A DNA stretch of 42,855 bases from Paenibacillus sp. Lineage in GTDB: Bacteria; Bacillota; Bacilli; Paenibacillales; YIM-B00363. The translations under genes were made by a program, and so were the position numbers. Positions 24,024 to 32,148 of this stretch are shown one piece after another (position 1 is the first letter of the stretch; every line of letters begins with the position of its first letter). Where the stretch lies: the NCBI GenBank assembly GCA_031181325.1, contig JAPSKX010000022.1:1-42855 (forward strand). Direction: 5' to 3'. The notes under the pieces were generated by a model. The model saw only the letters and a list, made by a program, of their open reading frames with translations, searched no databases and was not told where the DNA came from.

Positions 24024-24186
24024 GACCGCCCGGACGACGAGGCTCCGGCCGCGGCGCATGTCGCCGGCGGCGAAGACGCCTTCGACACGTTCGTGGCGTA
24101 GGCGCCGTACGCCGCCTTGGCGTTCGCCGCTCGTCGCGCTCGACGCCGAGCTGCTCGAGCACGGTCGGCTCCGGACCGAGAAGGCC
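24024..24186 (-). pseudogene. gltD: Frameshifted C-terminal fragment of glutamate synthase small subunit (gltD)
   Basis: Reading the minus strand from 24186, three frames in turn give GLLGPEPTVLEQLGVERDER, then NAKAAYGAYATNVSK, then VFAAGDMRRGRSLVVRAV. Together these are the C-terminal part of GltD, the NADPH-binding subunit of glutamate synthase (the LGPE, ATN and FAAGDxRRGxSLVVWAI motifs). One base is missing between the first two pieces and two are extra between the next two. The fragment is cut at one side next to the PhyH-type gene and at the other exactly where an AT-rich segment begins. It is non-functional. Confidence 0.75.
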
Positions 24187-24210
24187 CTTGTAAAATAGAG
24201 GTGTTATTAC

Positions 24211-24528
24211 ATGCGAGTCGGGTACAGTATACTGAGGGAAATTTATAGAAAAGAGTTTCTTCCTGAAAGCTGTCATTATGGACTAAAAGATTCTGAATTT
24301 GAGCGCATGATTAGACTCCTTGAAAAGGAGGGTTACTTGGACCGTGTGTTGCGAGCAGGGGACAAGTTTTCGCTACGTCCGGCAAGACTAACATGTAAGG
24401 GAGAACAATTTTTGAAAGAACATAGCAATTTAGAGGAAACCTATCCTAAGGAAAGAATAGATTTAATAAAATGGATACAGGCAGATAGGTTAGTGTATTC
24501 GAACGATGCTACAAGTGAAGATGACTAG
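24211..24528 (+). CDS. YjcQ-like winged-helix protein in an AT-rich insert
   Basis: 105 residues. SILREIYRKEF, LKDSEFERMIRLLEKEGYL and ARLTCKGEQFLKEHSNLEE follow the pattern of the YjcQ family, short winged-helix proteins found in phages and accessory regions. Base composition differs sharply from the neighbours: by my count about 38% GC over 24241-24480 in a window near 60%, with AGA and ATA codons otherwise rare here. GAGGTG lies 8 bases before the ATG. It sits directly beside the gltD fragment, so it was probably acquired by transfer. Its function is unknown. Confidence 0.75.
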   Translation: MRVGYSILREIYRKEFLPESCHYGLKDSEFERMIRLLEKEGYLDRVLRAGDKFSLRPARLTCKGEQFLKEHSNLEETYPKERIDLIKWIQADRLVYSNDATSEDD

Positions 24529-24580
24529 CGTTGAAGTCTTCCAGCAGCAATGGCAGTAACACGAAGCAGGAGGCGAGTGC

Positions 24581-25183
24581 ATGATGCTTCACCAGGTAGA
24601 GACGCGGCGGAATGCGGTTGCGTTCACGTTCGACGACGGACCGCATCCCGTTCACACGCCGGAGCTGGCGGCTTTGTTTCGCGAGCATGGCGGCAAGGCG
24701 ACGTTCTTCGTCGTCGGGAGAGAGCTCGAGCGATACCCGGAGGTGGCGAAGGCGCTTTGCGCGGATGGCCATGAGCTGGGCAATCATACGTATTCGCACC
24801 CGCATCTTCCGACGCTCGACGAGGCGAGGCGGCGCGAAGAGCTGGAGCGGACGGACGCGTTGATCGCGGCGATAACGGGGGAGAAGCCGGTTTCGTTCCG
24901 GGCGCCGTATCTCGATCGGGACGAGGCGCTCGACGCATTGATACGGGAATACGGCTTCGCTTCGGCCGGGGGAACGAATCTGGACGCGAAAGACTGGGAT
25001 TCGCCGGGCGTGGACTATATCGTCGAGAAGACTCGGCCGTCGTTGCGGCCCGGCAGCGTCATTCTGCTGCATGACGGCGGCGACCGCGCCCAAACCGTCG
25101 AGGCGGTGCGCCGTCTGCTGCCCGAGGCCGTCGCGTTAGGGCTCGAGCTCGTGACGTTCGGCGAGCTCGTGCGCGAAGCGTAA
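24581..25183 (+). CDS. Polysaccharide deacetylase (NodB domain, CE4)
   Basis: 200 residues made of one NodB domain. Motif 1 TFDDGPH (Asp18, Asp19), motif 2 with zinc ligands in GNHTYSHPHL (His69, His73), motif 3 FRAPYLDRD and motif 4 SVILLHDGG are all present, so it should be an active metal-dependent N- or O-deacetylase of a polysaccharide such as peptidoglycan or chitin fragments. There is no signal peptide, unlike most wall-active members, so it may be cytoplasmic or act on soluble sugars. GGAGG precedes the ATG. It is convergent with murQ across a shared terminator. Confidence 0.92.
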   Translation: MMLHQVETRRNAVAFTFDDGPHPVHTPELAALFREHGGKATFFVVGRELERYPEVAKALCADGHELGNHTYSHPHLPTLDEARRREELERTDALIAAITGEKPVSFRAPYLDRDEALDALIREYGFASAGGTNLDAKDWDSPGVDYIVEKTRPSLRPGSVILLHDGGDRAQTVEAVRRLLPEAVALGLELVTFGELVREA

Positions 25184-25230
25184 CCGCATATCGAAGCTCC
25201 GGTCGGAGCGGGAGAACGTCATTACGAAAA

Positions 25231-25285
25231 AACTGCACCACCAATGTTAGACGCGCATCTACCATTGGAGGTGCAGTTCCATTTT
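25231..25285. terminator. Bidirectional terminator between deacetylase gene and murQ
   Basis: AACTGCACC and CCAATG pair with CATTGG and GGTGCAGTT. On the minus strand TTTTTTCG follows, ending the importer-murQ transcript; on the plus strand TTCCATTTTCC follows. Confidence 0.85.
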
Positions 25286-25299
25286 CCGGGCGGTCTTTC

Positions 25300-26211
25300 C
25301 TATACGTCCTTGATGCTCCGGATCGCCGCTTTCAGCCGGCCCTGATGAAGGCGCAGCATCTCTTCGGCCTCGCTCGCGTCCGCGCCGGTTTCGATCATCA
25401 GAATCGCGATTTTCACTTGCATGTTCGCCTGCCGGAGCGCTTCGACCGCCTGTTGCTCCGAGACGCCGGTGACGGTGCGGACGATGCGGATCGACCGATC
25501 GTGCAGCTTCACGTTGCTGGCTTTCAAATCGACCATGAGGTTGTTATATACTTTCCCCAGCTTGATCATGACGCCGGTCGTCAGCATGTTGAGCACCAGC
25601 TTCTGTGCCGTGCCGCTCTTGAGCCGGGTGGAGCCGGCGACGACCTCGGGGCCGACGTTCGGCGCGATGCAGATGTCGCATGCTTCCTCGATCCGGGAGT
25701 TTTGATTCGTCGTAATCCCGATCGTGCCCGCCCCGATCGACTTCGCCCGGCGGATCGCGCCGAGCACGAAGGGGGTGGAGCCGCTGGCCGTAATGCCGAC
25801 GACGACGTCGCGGGAGGTGACGCCCTTCTCGTCGATCAGGCGCTCGCCGGCTTCCGTATCGTCCTCGCAGCCTTCGACGGCGGTGCGCAGGGCGATATCT
25901 CCGCCGGCGATGTAGCCTTGCACCATCTCGGGATCGGTGCCGAAGGTCGGCGGACATTCGCTGGCGTCCAGCACGCCGAGCCGTCCGGACGTTCCGGCGC
26001 CGACGTAGAACATGCGGCCGCCGTCCTTCAAGGCGTCGTACAGCCGATCCACCGCCGCGGCGATCGATTCGATTTCTTTGCCCACCGCGACGGGAACCAG
26101 CTGGTCCTCGCGATTCATTAACGCGAGCATGTCGCGCGTGTCGCATTCGTCGATCGATTGCGTGGAGGGATTGATCTTCTCCGTTGTCAGTTGCGCGAAG
26201 TATGAAGTCAT
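25300..26211 (-). CDS. murQ: MurQ, N-acetylmuramic acid 6-phosphate etherase
   Basis: 303 residues, the full family length. The SIS domain carries MFYVGAGTSGRLGVLDASEC with Glu85 in DASECPPTF and AVEGCEDD (Glu113), the acidic residues used for lyase chemistry in the family, and ITASGSTPFVLGA plus VVAGSTRLKSGTAQK for substrate phosphate. The C-terminal helical domain contains VTGVSEQQAVEAL. The enzyme removes D-lactate from MurNAc-6P to give GlcNAc-6P in the cytoplasm. It is the last gene of the importer operon, 31 bases after a permease gene, and is presumably controlled from the promoter at 29914-29942. Confidence 0.96.
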   Translation of the reverse strand: MTSYFAQLTTEKINPSTQSIDECDTRDMLALMNREDQLVPVAVGKEIESIAAAVDRLYDALKDGGRMFYVGAGTSGRLGVLDASECPPTFGTDPEMVQGYIAGGDIALRTAVEGCEDDTEAGERLIDEKGVTSRDVVVGITASGSTPFVLGAIRRAKSIGAGTIGITTNQNSRIEEACDICIAPNVGPEVVAGSTRLKSGTAQKLVLNMLTTGVMIKLGKVYNNLMVDLKASNVKLHDRSIRIVRTVTGVSEQQAVEALRQANMQVKIAILMIETGADASEAEEMLRLHQGRLKAAIRSIKDV

Positions 26212-26242
26212 CTCTCATCCATCCTTTACTTGCTGTTTGTAT

Positions 26243-27115
26243 TTATCCCTTCACCGATCCTAACGTCAGCCCCGCCACGAAGAAGCGCTGCAGCATGGGG
26301 TAGAGGATAATGATCGGCAGCGTCGACGTAATGATGACCGCCGACTTGATCGACATGGCGATCGTGCTCCGGTCCGCCATGCCGGCGCCGTCGCCTACCA
26401 TCGTCGTGCCGTTCACGATGTTGCGCAGGAACAGCATGACCGGATATTGCGTAGCGTTCAGGTAAATCAACCCGTTAAACCAGTCGTTCCAGAAAAACAC
26501 GGCCGTGTATAAGCCGATCGTCGCGATGGCCGGCGTGGACAGCGGGACGACGATCCGCCGCAAGATGCCGAAGTAGCTTAACCCGTCGATGACGGCGGCC
26601 TCTTCGACTTCCGTCGGGAACGCCCGGAAGAAGCTGATCAGGATGATCAGGTTGAACTGATTGATCGCGAACGGAATCAGCATCGCCCAAGCCGTACCCG
26701 TCAGGTGAAGATTGGAAATCAACAGGTAGGTAGGGATGAGGCCGCCCGAGAAAAACATCGAAAACACGATCAGCTTCATGACGAGCTTATGCCCGTACAG
26801 GAACGGCTTGGACATGGCGTACGCGAAGAAGATCGAGACGACCAGCGAAATCGCGGTGCCGCCGACGGTATAAAAAATCGTGTTGCCGTAAGCCTTGAAG
26901 AAGTTCGGGTACGTGAAAATTTGTTTGTATGCTTCGATGTTGAACCCTACCGGCAGAAGCGACACTTGATTGTTCACGATCGCCTCGGGCGTCGATAAAG
27001 ACAAAGCCAGCATGAAAACGAAGGGCACGATGCAAATCAGGACGACCAGCACCATGATCAAGTTGACGATCACGTCGGTCATCGTGACGGAACGAAGCTT
27101 TCCTTGTGGTTTCAC
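26243..27115 (-). CDS. ABC sugar importer permease, LplC/YtcP type
   Basis: 290 residues with six membrane helices and the EAA loop EEAAVIDGLSYFGILRRIVVP (seen in two parts: EEAAVIDGLSYFG and ILRRIVVP) that contacts the ATPase. The end LQRFFVAGLTLGSVKG is typical of CUT1 permeases of the LplC/YtcP group, which import oligosaccharides. GTG 27115 has AAAGGAG 8 bases upstream. The gene lies between the partner permease and murQ. No ATPase gene is present; such systems usually share an MsmX-like ATPase. With murQ next to it, a muramyl sugar is the likely cargo. Confidence 0.93.
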   Translation of the reverse strand: MKPQGKLRSVTMTDVIVNLIMVLVVLICIVPFVFMLALSLSTPEAIVNNQVSLLPVGFNIEAYKQIFTYPNFFKAYGNTIFYTVGGTAISLVVSIFFAYAMSKPFLYGHKLVMKLIVFSMFFSGGLIPTYLLISNLHLTGTAWAMLIPFAINQFNLIILISFFRAFPTEVEEAAVIDGLSYFGILRRIVVPLSTPAIATIGLYTAVFFWNDWFNGLIYLNATQYPVMLFLRNIVNGTTMVGDGAGMADRSTIAMSIKSAVIITSTLPIIILYPMLQRFFVAGLTLGSVKG

Positions 27116-27137
27116 GTTCGCGGCTCCTTTCCAGAGG

Positions 27138-28100
27138 TTAGTAGATGCTCTCGCCGGAAAATTTCTTGCTGAGCCAGTTCGTGCCGGAAACGAGGATGAC
27201 GCCGATCACGCCGCTGAACAGACCGATTGCCGTGGCGTAGGAATAGTTCTGATTGGCTAAGCCCGTACGGTACACAAGCGTATCGATAATGTCGCTGACC
27301 ATGGCGTTGGAAGGCGTATACAGCAGCAGCACCTTCTCGAAGCCGAGACTAAGCAAGGAACCTACGTTCAAGATGAGCATGATCATGACCGTAGACATGA
27401 TGGAGGGCAGCGTGACATACATGATCTTCTGGAAACGGTTGGCCCCGTCGATATCCGCCGCCTCGAACATCTCCGGGTTAATGCCGGCGATCGCCGCGAG
27501 GTAGATGATGGCCGTCCAACCGGTAAATTGCCAGGTTTCGGTTAAAATATAAATCGGCCGAAAATATTGCGGTTCGTTCACGAAATAGATGGGCTCTACG
27601 CCGAACAAGCTCTCCAACATTCGGTTCAACAGTCCCGAGCTGGGCGACAATAGTTCGCCCAGAATGGCGATGACGACGACCGTGGAGATGAAACGCGGCA
27701 TATAGGAAACCGTCTGAACGAATTTCTTGAATCTAGCGTTTCGCACTTCGTTCAGCAGCAGCGCGAAAATGATCGGGATCGGAAAATTGATCAAGATGTT
27801 CCCGAGGGAGAGCACCAGCGTGTTGTTGAACGCCCGCCAGAACATCGGATCGCTGAAAAACCGTTCGAAGTACGCAAAGCCGACCCAATCGGTTCCGAAC
27901 GGGCCCATGCCCGGCCGGAACCGGCGGAAGGCCAAAATATTGCCGAACAGCGGAACGTACTTAAAGAGCAGGAAATGAACCAGCGGCACCAACATCATCA
28001 CGTATAACTGCCAGTATCGGCGAAAGTGGCGGCGGCGAGGAGAGGATATCGCCTCGGCGGGGTCCCCGGTTCGATTCGAGCGAATGGACAAATCGGCCAT
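27138..28100 (-). CDS. ABC sugar importer permease, LplB/YteP type
   Basis: 320 residues. YWQLYVMMLVPLVHFLLF is the first of six helices, FKYVPLFGNILAFRRF is the LplB-like periplasmic start, and the EAA loop reads FEAADIDGANRFQKIMYVTLP, given as FEAADIDGANRF and QKIMYVTLP. It pairs with the downstream permease. ATG 28100 is preferred over GTG 28109 because AGAAGG is then properly spaced. A 10-bp-arm hairpin (28141-28197) separates it from the binding-protein gene, which could lower permease expression relative to the binding protein. Confidence 0.93.
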   Translation of the reverse strand: MADLSIRSNRTGDPAEAISSPRRRHFRRYWQLYVMMLVPLVHFLLFKYVPLFGNILAFRRFRPGMGPFGTDWVGFAYFERFFSDPMFWRAFNNTLVLSLGNILINFPIPIIFALLLNEVRNARFKKFVQTVSYMPRFISTVVVIAILGELLSPSSGLLNRMLESLFGVEPIYFVNEPQYFRPIYILTETWQFTGWTAIIYLAAIAGINPEMFEAADIDGANRFQKIMYVTLPSIMSTVMIMLILNVGSLLSLGFEKVLLLYTPSNAMVSDIIDTLVYRTGLANQNYSYATAIGLFSGVIGVILVSGTNWLSKKFSGESIY

Positions 28101-28140
28101 AGCTTTCACCTTCTTGTCGTTGATGGTCCTTAATAGGGAG

Positions 28141-28197
28141 AGGGCCTGCCCTGCAAATGTCGGTCAACCTGTGACTGCATGTTTGCCGGCAGGCCCT
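28141..28197. repeat. Intercistronic hairpin between binding-protein and permease genes
   Basis: AGGGCCTGCC (28141-28150) is perfectly inverted as GGCAGGCCCT (28188-28197), with further pairing GCAAA/TTTGC inside. No T-run follows on either strand, so it is better read as a stabiliser or processing element of the mRNA than a full terminator. Such hairpins commonly protect the abundant binding-protein message. Confidence 0.6.
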
Positions 28198-28237
28198 ATT
28201 CAAAATTGCTTCGTTCCAGCGAAACGTTATGCCAGGC

Positions 28238-29854
28238 TTATCTCAAATTGTCGTTGTACAGCTGCGCGAATCGCTCGATTTGCAAGTTTTTCATTTCCGT
28301 CACGTACTGCTCCCAGTCCGTATCGAGGCTCTTCTTGCCGGTCAAGAACGCGTCGTTCCAAATTTCGAACGTGTCGGCGAGCGGCGTCTGGAGCGAGCCG
28401 GCTTCTTCGGCCGTCATGTCGTCGAACATCGGGCTCGGCGGAATCGGCTGGATCGCCGTATCCATCGCCGCTACCGTCTTATTGATGTTGAGATAGTTTT
28501 CGTCGTACTTCGTCATTTCGCGCGCGTTCATCCAGACGAGCTGGAGCGGATCGGCGCCGAGGCCGTAACGAAGCTGCATCTCTTTGTACGTGCCGTTCGG
28601 GGAATTCACGATATCGTCGGGATATTTCATCGTATCGCCTTCCTTCGTGTACGATACGCCTTCCACCCCTGCGCTCGCGAGCAGCGCGCCTTCTTCGGAG
28701 AAGAAGATTTCGTCGATCGTGCGAACGATCCGTTCGAAGTCTGCGCGCTCCGCGGTCTTCTTCGGGAACAGGATGCCGGAGCCCGTGCTGCTCTTCGGCT
28801 GGTGATGCGCGCCGGCCGGCCCTTGCAGCGGCGGGTACATCTGGAGGTTGAAGCCTTCTTCGGCAGCCGCCGCTTCGACGCCGCCGATTTGGTCGTAATA
28901 CGCGTAAGATGCCATGGATGCGCCGGTCGCGAGCTTCTGCGCCCACTTGTCGCCGTCGATCGGCTCCGCCATCTCCGGATCGATCAAGCCTTCCGCGTAC
29001 AGCTTCGCGAGGTATTTCATGTACTCCCGATATTCTTCGCTGATCGCGCCGGGGAAGTACGTCTTGTTCTCGTAATCCCAGCTGAGCGTGTTCGTGCCGG
29101 ACGCGCCGTTCTTGCCGACGCTGATGCCGTACGACGGCATCGTCATGCGGTACAACACGCGCGGGCCGGCGAGAATCGTCAGCGGGTAAGAATCCGGGTT
29201 TTCTTCCTTGTACTTCTTGAGGACCGCGTACAGATCGTCGAACGTCTTCGGATCCGCGAAGCCGTGCTTCTCGAGAAAGTCTTGGCGAAGAATCAAACCG
29301 CCGTCGTAGAACGGCTTATCGAACAGCGAAGGCAGGTAATACAGCTTGCCGTCCTTCAGGGTGAGCTCTGAAACCGCTTCCTTTAAACCGAATGCTTCGA
29401 CGCGGGCGTTGAAGTTCGGCGTCCAATCGGCGTAGTCGCTGATCGGCACGAGCGCGCCGTTCAGGGCGAGGGAACCGTTTTCCCCTTTGGTCGTTTGGTT
29501 CAAGATAATGTCGGGTACGTTCGTGCCGGTGTTCAGCGACAACGAGACTTTCGTCGCGTAATCGGCGATCGGGATGACTTCGAAGGTCAGGTCTACGTTA
29601 TACCGCTTTTCGATTTCCGTAATGAGCAGCCAGTCGTCCTTGAACGGGAGCGTCGCGTTATCCGGATAATATAAGCTCAGCTTGAGCGGTTCCTCCGCCG
29701 CGGGCGAATCCGTCGCGGCGCCGCCGGTGTCGGTCTTCGCGGGCGTCTCCGGCGCGTCCGCCGATCCGTTGCCGCCGCCCGAACTGCAGGCGAGAAGCGT
29801 CGACATCATCATGACCGTCGCTAGAGATGCGGATACTAGCTTGTTTCTCTTCAT
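28238..29854 (-). CDS. Solute-binding lipoprotein of the muramyl-sugar importer (LplA-like)
   Basis: 538 residues. A lipoprotein signal (VMMMSTLLAC, lipidated Cys23) is followed by a serine/glycine/alanine-rich linker and a large family 1 binding domain with LSLYYPDNATLPFKDDW, PDIILNQTTKGEN and LYYLPSLFDKPFYDGG, as in LplA-type oligosaccharide binders. It begins the operon that continues with two permeases and murQ. The promoter at 29914-29942 carries two operators also found at the rpiR/murK-like promoters, so the cargo is probably MurNAc or a MurNAc-containing saccharide; that is inference from context. GGGAGGT precedes the ATG. Confidence 0.93.
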   Translation of the reverse strand: MKRNKLVSASLATVMMMSTLLACSSGGGNGSADAPETPAKTDTGGAATDSPAAEEPLKLSLYYPDNATLPFKDDWLLITEIEKRYNVDLTFEVIPIADYATKVSLSLNTGTNVPDIILNQTTKGENGSLALNGALVPISDYADWTPNFNARVEAFGLKEAVSELTLKDGKLYYLPSLFDKPFYDGGLILRQDFLEKHGFADPKTFDDLYAVLKKYKEENPDSYPLTILAGPRVLYRMTMPSYGISVGKNGASGTNTLSWDYENKTYFPGAISEEYREYMKYLAKLYAEGLIDPEMAEPIDGDKWAQKLATGASMASYAYYDQIGGVEAAAAEEGFNLQMYPPLQGPAGAHHQPKSSTGSGILFPKKTAERADFERIVRTIDEIFFSEEGALLASAGVEGVSYTKEGDTMKYPDDIVNSPNGTYKEMQLRYGLGADPLQLVWMNAREMTKYDENYLNINKTVAAMDTAIQPIPPSPMFDDMTAEEAGSLQTPLADTFEIWNDAFLTGKKSLDTDWEQYVTEMKNLQIERFAQLYNDNLR

Positions 29855-29913
29855 AGCTTGAATGACCTCCCTAACAAATTGGAAAATGGGGTACTGCCGC
29901 TCTTGATGCCCGA

Positions 29914-29942
29914 ATCATAGCATTATTTTATTTCACAGGTCA
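29914..29942 (-). promoter_or_regulatory. Promoter of the importer-murQ operon
   Basis: On the minus strand -35 TTGACC (29937-29942) and -10 TATGAT (29914-29919) are exactly 17 bases apart. An operator copy (29921-29935) fills the spacer and a second (29953-29967) lies just upstream of the -35 box. The transcription start would be near 29907, about 50 bases before the first gene. Confidence 0.85.
29921..29935. promoter_or_regulatory. RpiR-type operator copy A1
   Basis: CATTATTTTATTTCA matches the consensus TGAAATTTTATTTCA at 11 of 15 positions, with one intact half-site. It lies between the -10 and -35 boxes, 32 bp centre to centre from copy A2. Confidence 0.6.
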
Positions 29943-29952
29943 ATCGTTTATG

Positions 29953-29967
29953 TGAAATTTTATTTCA
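29953..29967. promoter_or_regulatory. RpiR-type operator copy A2
   Basis: TGAAATTTTATTTCA is a palindrome with TGAAAT/ATTTCA arms. It is the best copy and serves as the consensus. It lies directly upstream of the -35 box. Confidence 0.7.
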
Positions 29968-30080
29968 AACCGTAAAAAAACTACGACGACCCCTAGCGAC
30001 AAGGCGGCCAGTACCCCCGCAAACCGGGGCAGACCTCCGAATGCTCTCGCAAGGACGGAACGAGAGGCGGGGTGTGGACG

Positions 30081-30308
30081 ATGATGAACGTCGAAAACTG
30101 CAAAGGCTGCGACAAGGTGATCTTGCGGAGACCGGGGCAGCCGTTCTGCACGGCGTGCGCGGCGTCTCGAACCGAGGAAGTTCGGCGCATCAAGCGTTAT
30201 ATATTGCGGCATCCGCTCGCGAGGATTCTGGACATCCACCGGAACGCGGGCGTGCCGCTTAAGGCGATTCACGAATTCGTCAGGGACGACCGCGCGCAAT
30301 CGCGGTAA
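30081..30308 (+). CDS. YvyF-like small zinc-ribbon protein
   Basis: 75 residues starting MMNVENCKGCDKVIL. Two cysteine pairs (CKGC and CTAC) could bind zinc, followed by a helical region RRIKRYILRHPLARILDIHRN, seen as RRIKRYILRHP and LARILDIHRN, and a short C-terminal motif FVRDDR. This is close to YvyF-type proteins encoded with flagellar regulatory genes in Bacilli. Start choice is uncertain between GTG 30072, ATG 30081 and ATG 30084. The ribosome site GAGAGG is partly inside a hairpin CTCTCG/CGAGAG (30044-30066), which could limit translation. A terminator follows, so it is a single-gene unit. Confidence 0.72.
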   Translation: MMNVENCKGCDKVILRRPGQPFCTACAASRTEEVRRIKRYILRHPLARILDIHRNAGVPLKAIHEFVRDDRAQSR

Positions 30309-30323
30309 CGCGACGCCATATCG

Positions 30324-30363
30324 AAGAGGGGCGCTAATGCGGCATGCGGCGTCCCTCTTTTTG
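30324..30363 (+). terminator. Rho-independent terminator
   Basis: AAGAGGGGCGC pairs with GCGTCCCTCTT (one G-T pair) and is followed by TTTT. It lies between the YvyF-like gene and the histidine kinase gene. Confidence 0.85.
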
Positions 30364-30423
30364 ATGCTATAATTTACTCGAACTGATATCTGTCGATTGA
30401 TGTCGAATTCGGGGGGGACGGGA

Positions 30424-31899
30424 TTGAACGTAAGCTTTGAAGCTCTATTTGCTCTGCATCCGGATGCGGTGTTCGTGATGGACGCGGACGGCGTCGTCCA
30501 GTACGAGAATCCGGCGGCGAGCGGCCTGTTGGACGACCCGGCCCGGTCTCGGGCGGATCCGCGCCGACATTATCGGCATGCGATTCGCTCCGACGAATTC
30601 GAGATGTTCCAGTACTATTTTCAGAGGGCGGTCGTACATGGAGAGACGCGAAGCTTCGATATGGCGCTCCTTCCCCGCCTCGGCGGCGGTCCCCGAGAAG
30701 TACGGGTCCAACTCGTACCGCTTGACGGCGGCGACAGGCGGGCGGCCGGCGTCGCGGTCTACATGAGGGCCTCGGGCGCGGCGGCGGGCGGGACCGCGCC
30801 GGAGACCGCGCTCGACTCGATCGGCGCATCGTTCATCGAAAGCCATAGCGATCCGATCCTTGTGTTGGACCGCAGCGCGAAGATCGTGTTGTCGAACGCC
30901 TCGTTTTCCAAGCTGCTCGGCTGGCGCAAAGACCAACTCGAGGGCTTTCACATTCTTCAATGTCCGTCGATCCCGCCGTACCTCGTGTCGCAGATGAATG
31001 AATTCGTCACCCGCGTCTTCGCCGGCGGCGACGACGAGGCGACGATGGAGACGATCCGAATGACCGATCAAGGGCGAGAGTACCAGATGCTGCTCACGTT
31101 GACGCCCGTGCGGGACCGTGCGGGGTTCGCCCGTTATTGGGCCGTCCATCTCCGAGACATCACCAAGCGGAAGATGCTGGAGGAGCAGCTCAGGCAAATC
31201 GAGCTCGAGCAATCCGTCGCGCAAGAGCTTAGGGAGCTGGAGCATCTGAAGACCGTGAGCCAGCTGGCCGCCAGCATCTCGCATGAGGTGCGGAACCCGC
31301 TGACGGTGACGCGAGGGTTCATGCAGCTTTTGAGAGGCTCGGCGCTGGACGAAGAGAAGCGGCTCCGGTATTTCGACTTGAGTCTTGAGGAGCTTGACCG
31401 TGCGGAACGAATCATTACGGATTACTTGACGTTCGCGAAGCCGGCGTTCGAGCACCCGGAGCGTCTTGAGCTGGGCGCCGAGCTGGAGCGAATCGTCCAA
31501 GTAATTCTGCCGTTCGCCGGCATGGCGAATATCGCGGTGAACCTCGTCCCCTGCAGCGAGAAGCTCTTCGTGCACGGCGAAGGCAAGAAGCTGCATCAAG
31601 CGCTCGTTAACGTATTGAAGAACGGGATCGAGGCGACGCCGGCCGGCGGGAACATTACGGTTCGTCTGGAGCGAAGGGAAGGGCGTTCCTTGCTGATCGT
31701 CGAGGATACGGGGAAGGGCATGGGCAAGGAACAGCTCGGCAAGCTGGGTACGCCGTATTATACGACGAAGGATAAAGGAACGGGCCTCGGCACGATGGTC
31801 GCCTTCAGCATCTTCCGGGCGATGCAGGCGGAAGTGAACGTGGAGAGCGAGCCGGGGCGCGGGACCCGGATCGTCTTGTCGTTTCCGGCGGCGGAGTAA
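30424..31899 (+). CDS. Soluble PAS-domain sensor histidine kinase (sporulation-kinase type)
   Basis: 491 residues with no membrane helix. Two PAS domains (about 4-115 starting FALHPDAVFVMDADGVV, and about 125-245 starting HSDPILVLDRSAKIVLSN) precede a HisKA domain with the phosphorylated His in ISHEVRNPLTVTRGFMQLL and a HATPase domain with N box HQALVNVLKNGIEATP, G1 DTGKGM and G2 GTGLGTMVA. The lack of a neighbouring response regulator and the layout fit KinA/KinE-like kinases that feed the Spo0 phosphorelay. TTG 30424 is taken as the start because GGGGGG lies upstream and NVSFEALFALHPDAVF fits the domain start; ATG 30400 has no ribosome site. TATAAT at 30368-30373 is a likely -10 box. Confidence 0.9.
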   Translation: MNVSFEALFALHPDAVFVMDADGVVQYENPAASGLLDDPARSRADPRRHYRHAIRSDEFEMFQYYFQRAVVHGETRSFDMALLPRLGGGPREVRVQLVPLDGGDRRAAGVAVYMRASGAAAGGTAPETALDSIGASFIESHSDPILVLDRSAKIVLSNASFSKLLGWRKDQLEGFHILQCPSIPPYLVSQMNEFVTRVFAGGDDEATMETIRMTDQGREYQMLLTLTPVRDRAGFARYWAVHLRDITKRKMLEEQLRQIELEQSVAQELRELEHLKTVSQLAASISHEVRNPLTVTRGFMQLLRGSALDEEKRLRYFDLSLEELDRAERIITDYLTFAKPAFEHPERLELGAELERIVQVILPFAGMANIAVNLVPCSEKLFVHGEGKKLHQALVNVLKNGIEATPAGGNITVRLERREGRSLLIVEDTGKGMGKEQLGKLGTPYYTTKDKGTGLGTMVAFSIFRAMQAEVNVESEPGRGTRIVLSFPAAE

Positions 31900-32066
31900 G
31901 CCGGCGCGCAAGCGCGGCAATGGAAGGAATTTCGCTATGTAGAGCATCCTATTCCCTACTACGCGAGGGTATCGGTTCGCGTTCGGCGGATCGGTGCTGG
32001 AGCAGCGGTAACGCGGCGCCCCCGCCGACCCCTTAAATTGGAAGGAAGGATACGCGTCGCCAGGTG

Positions 32067-32095
32067 TTTCCACGAGGCGAGGATTTCGGTACAAT
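32067..32095 (+). promoter_or_regulatory. Probable promoter of the pentapeptide-repeat gene
   Basis: TTTCCA (32067-32072) and TACAAT (32090-32095) are 17 bases apart and lie about 55 bases upstream of the ATG. The stretch between the kinase stop (31899) and here shows nothing else recognisable. Confidence 0.5.
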
Positions 32096-32148
32096 GAAGA
32101 TGTAATGGCAATTTGCGACAATATTCGACAACGGCAAGGTGTGACAGC

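Noticed and set aside
22998-24059. Upstream extension of the AraC gene into a 636-codon frame
   Set aside because: The added part is antisense to the PhyH-type gene; ATG 22997 has a GGAGGG site and gives normal AraC length.
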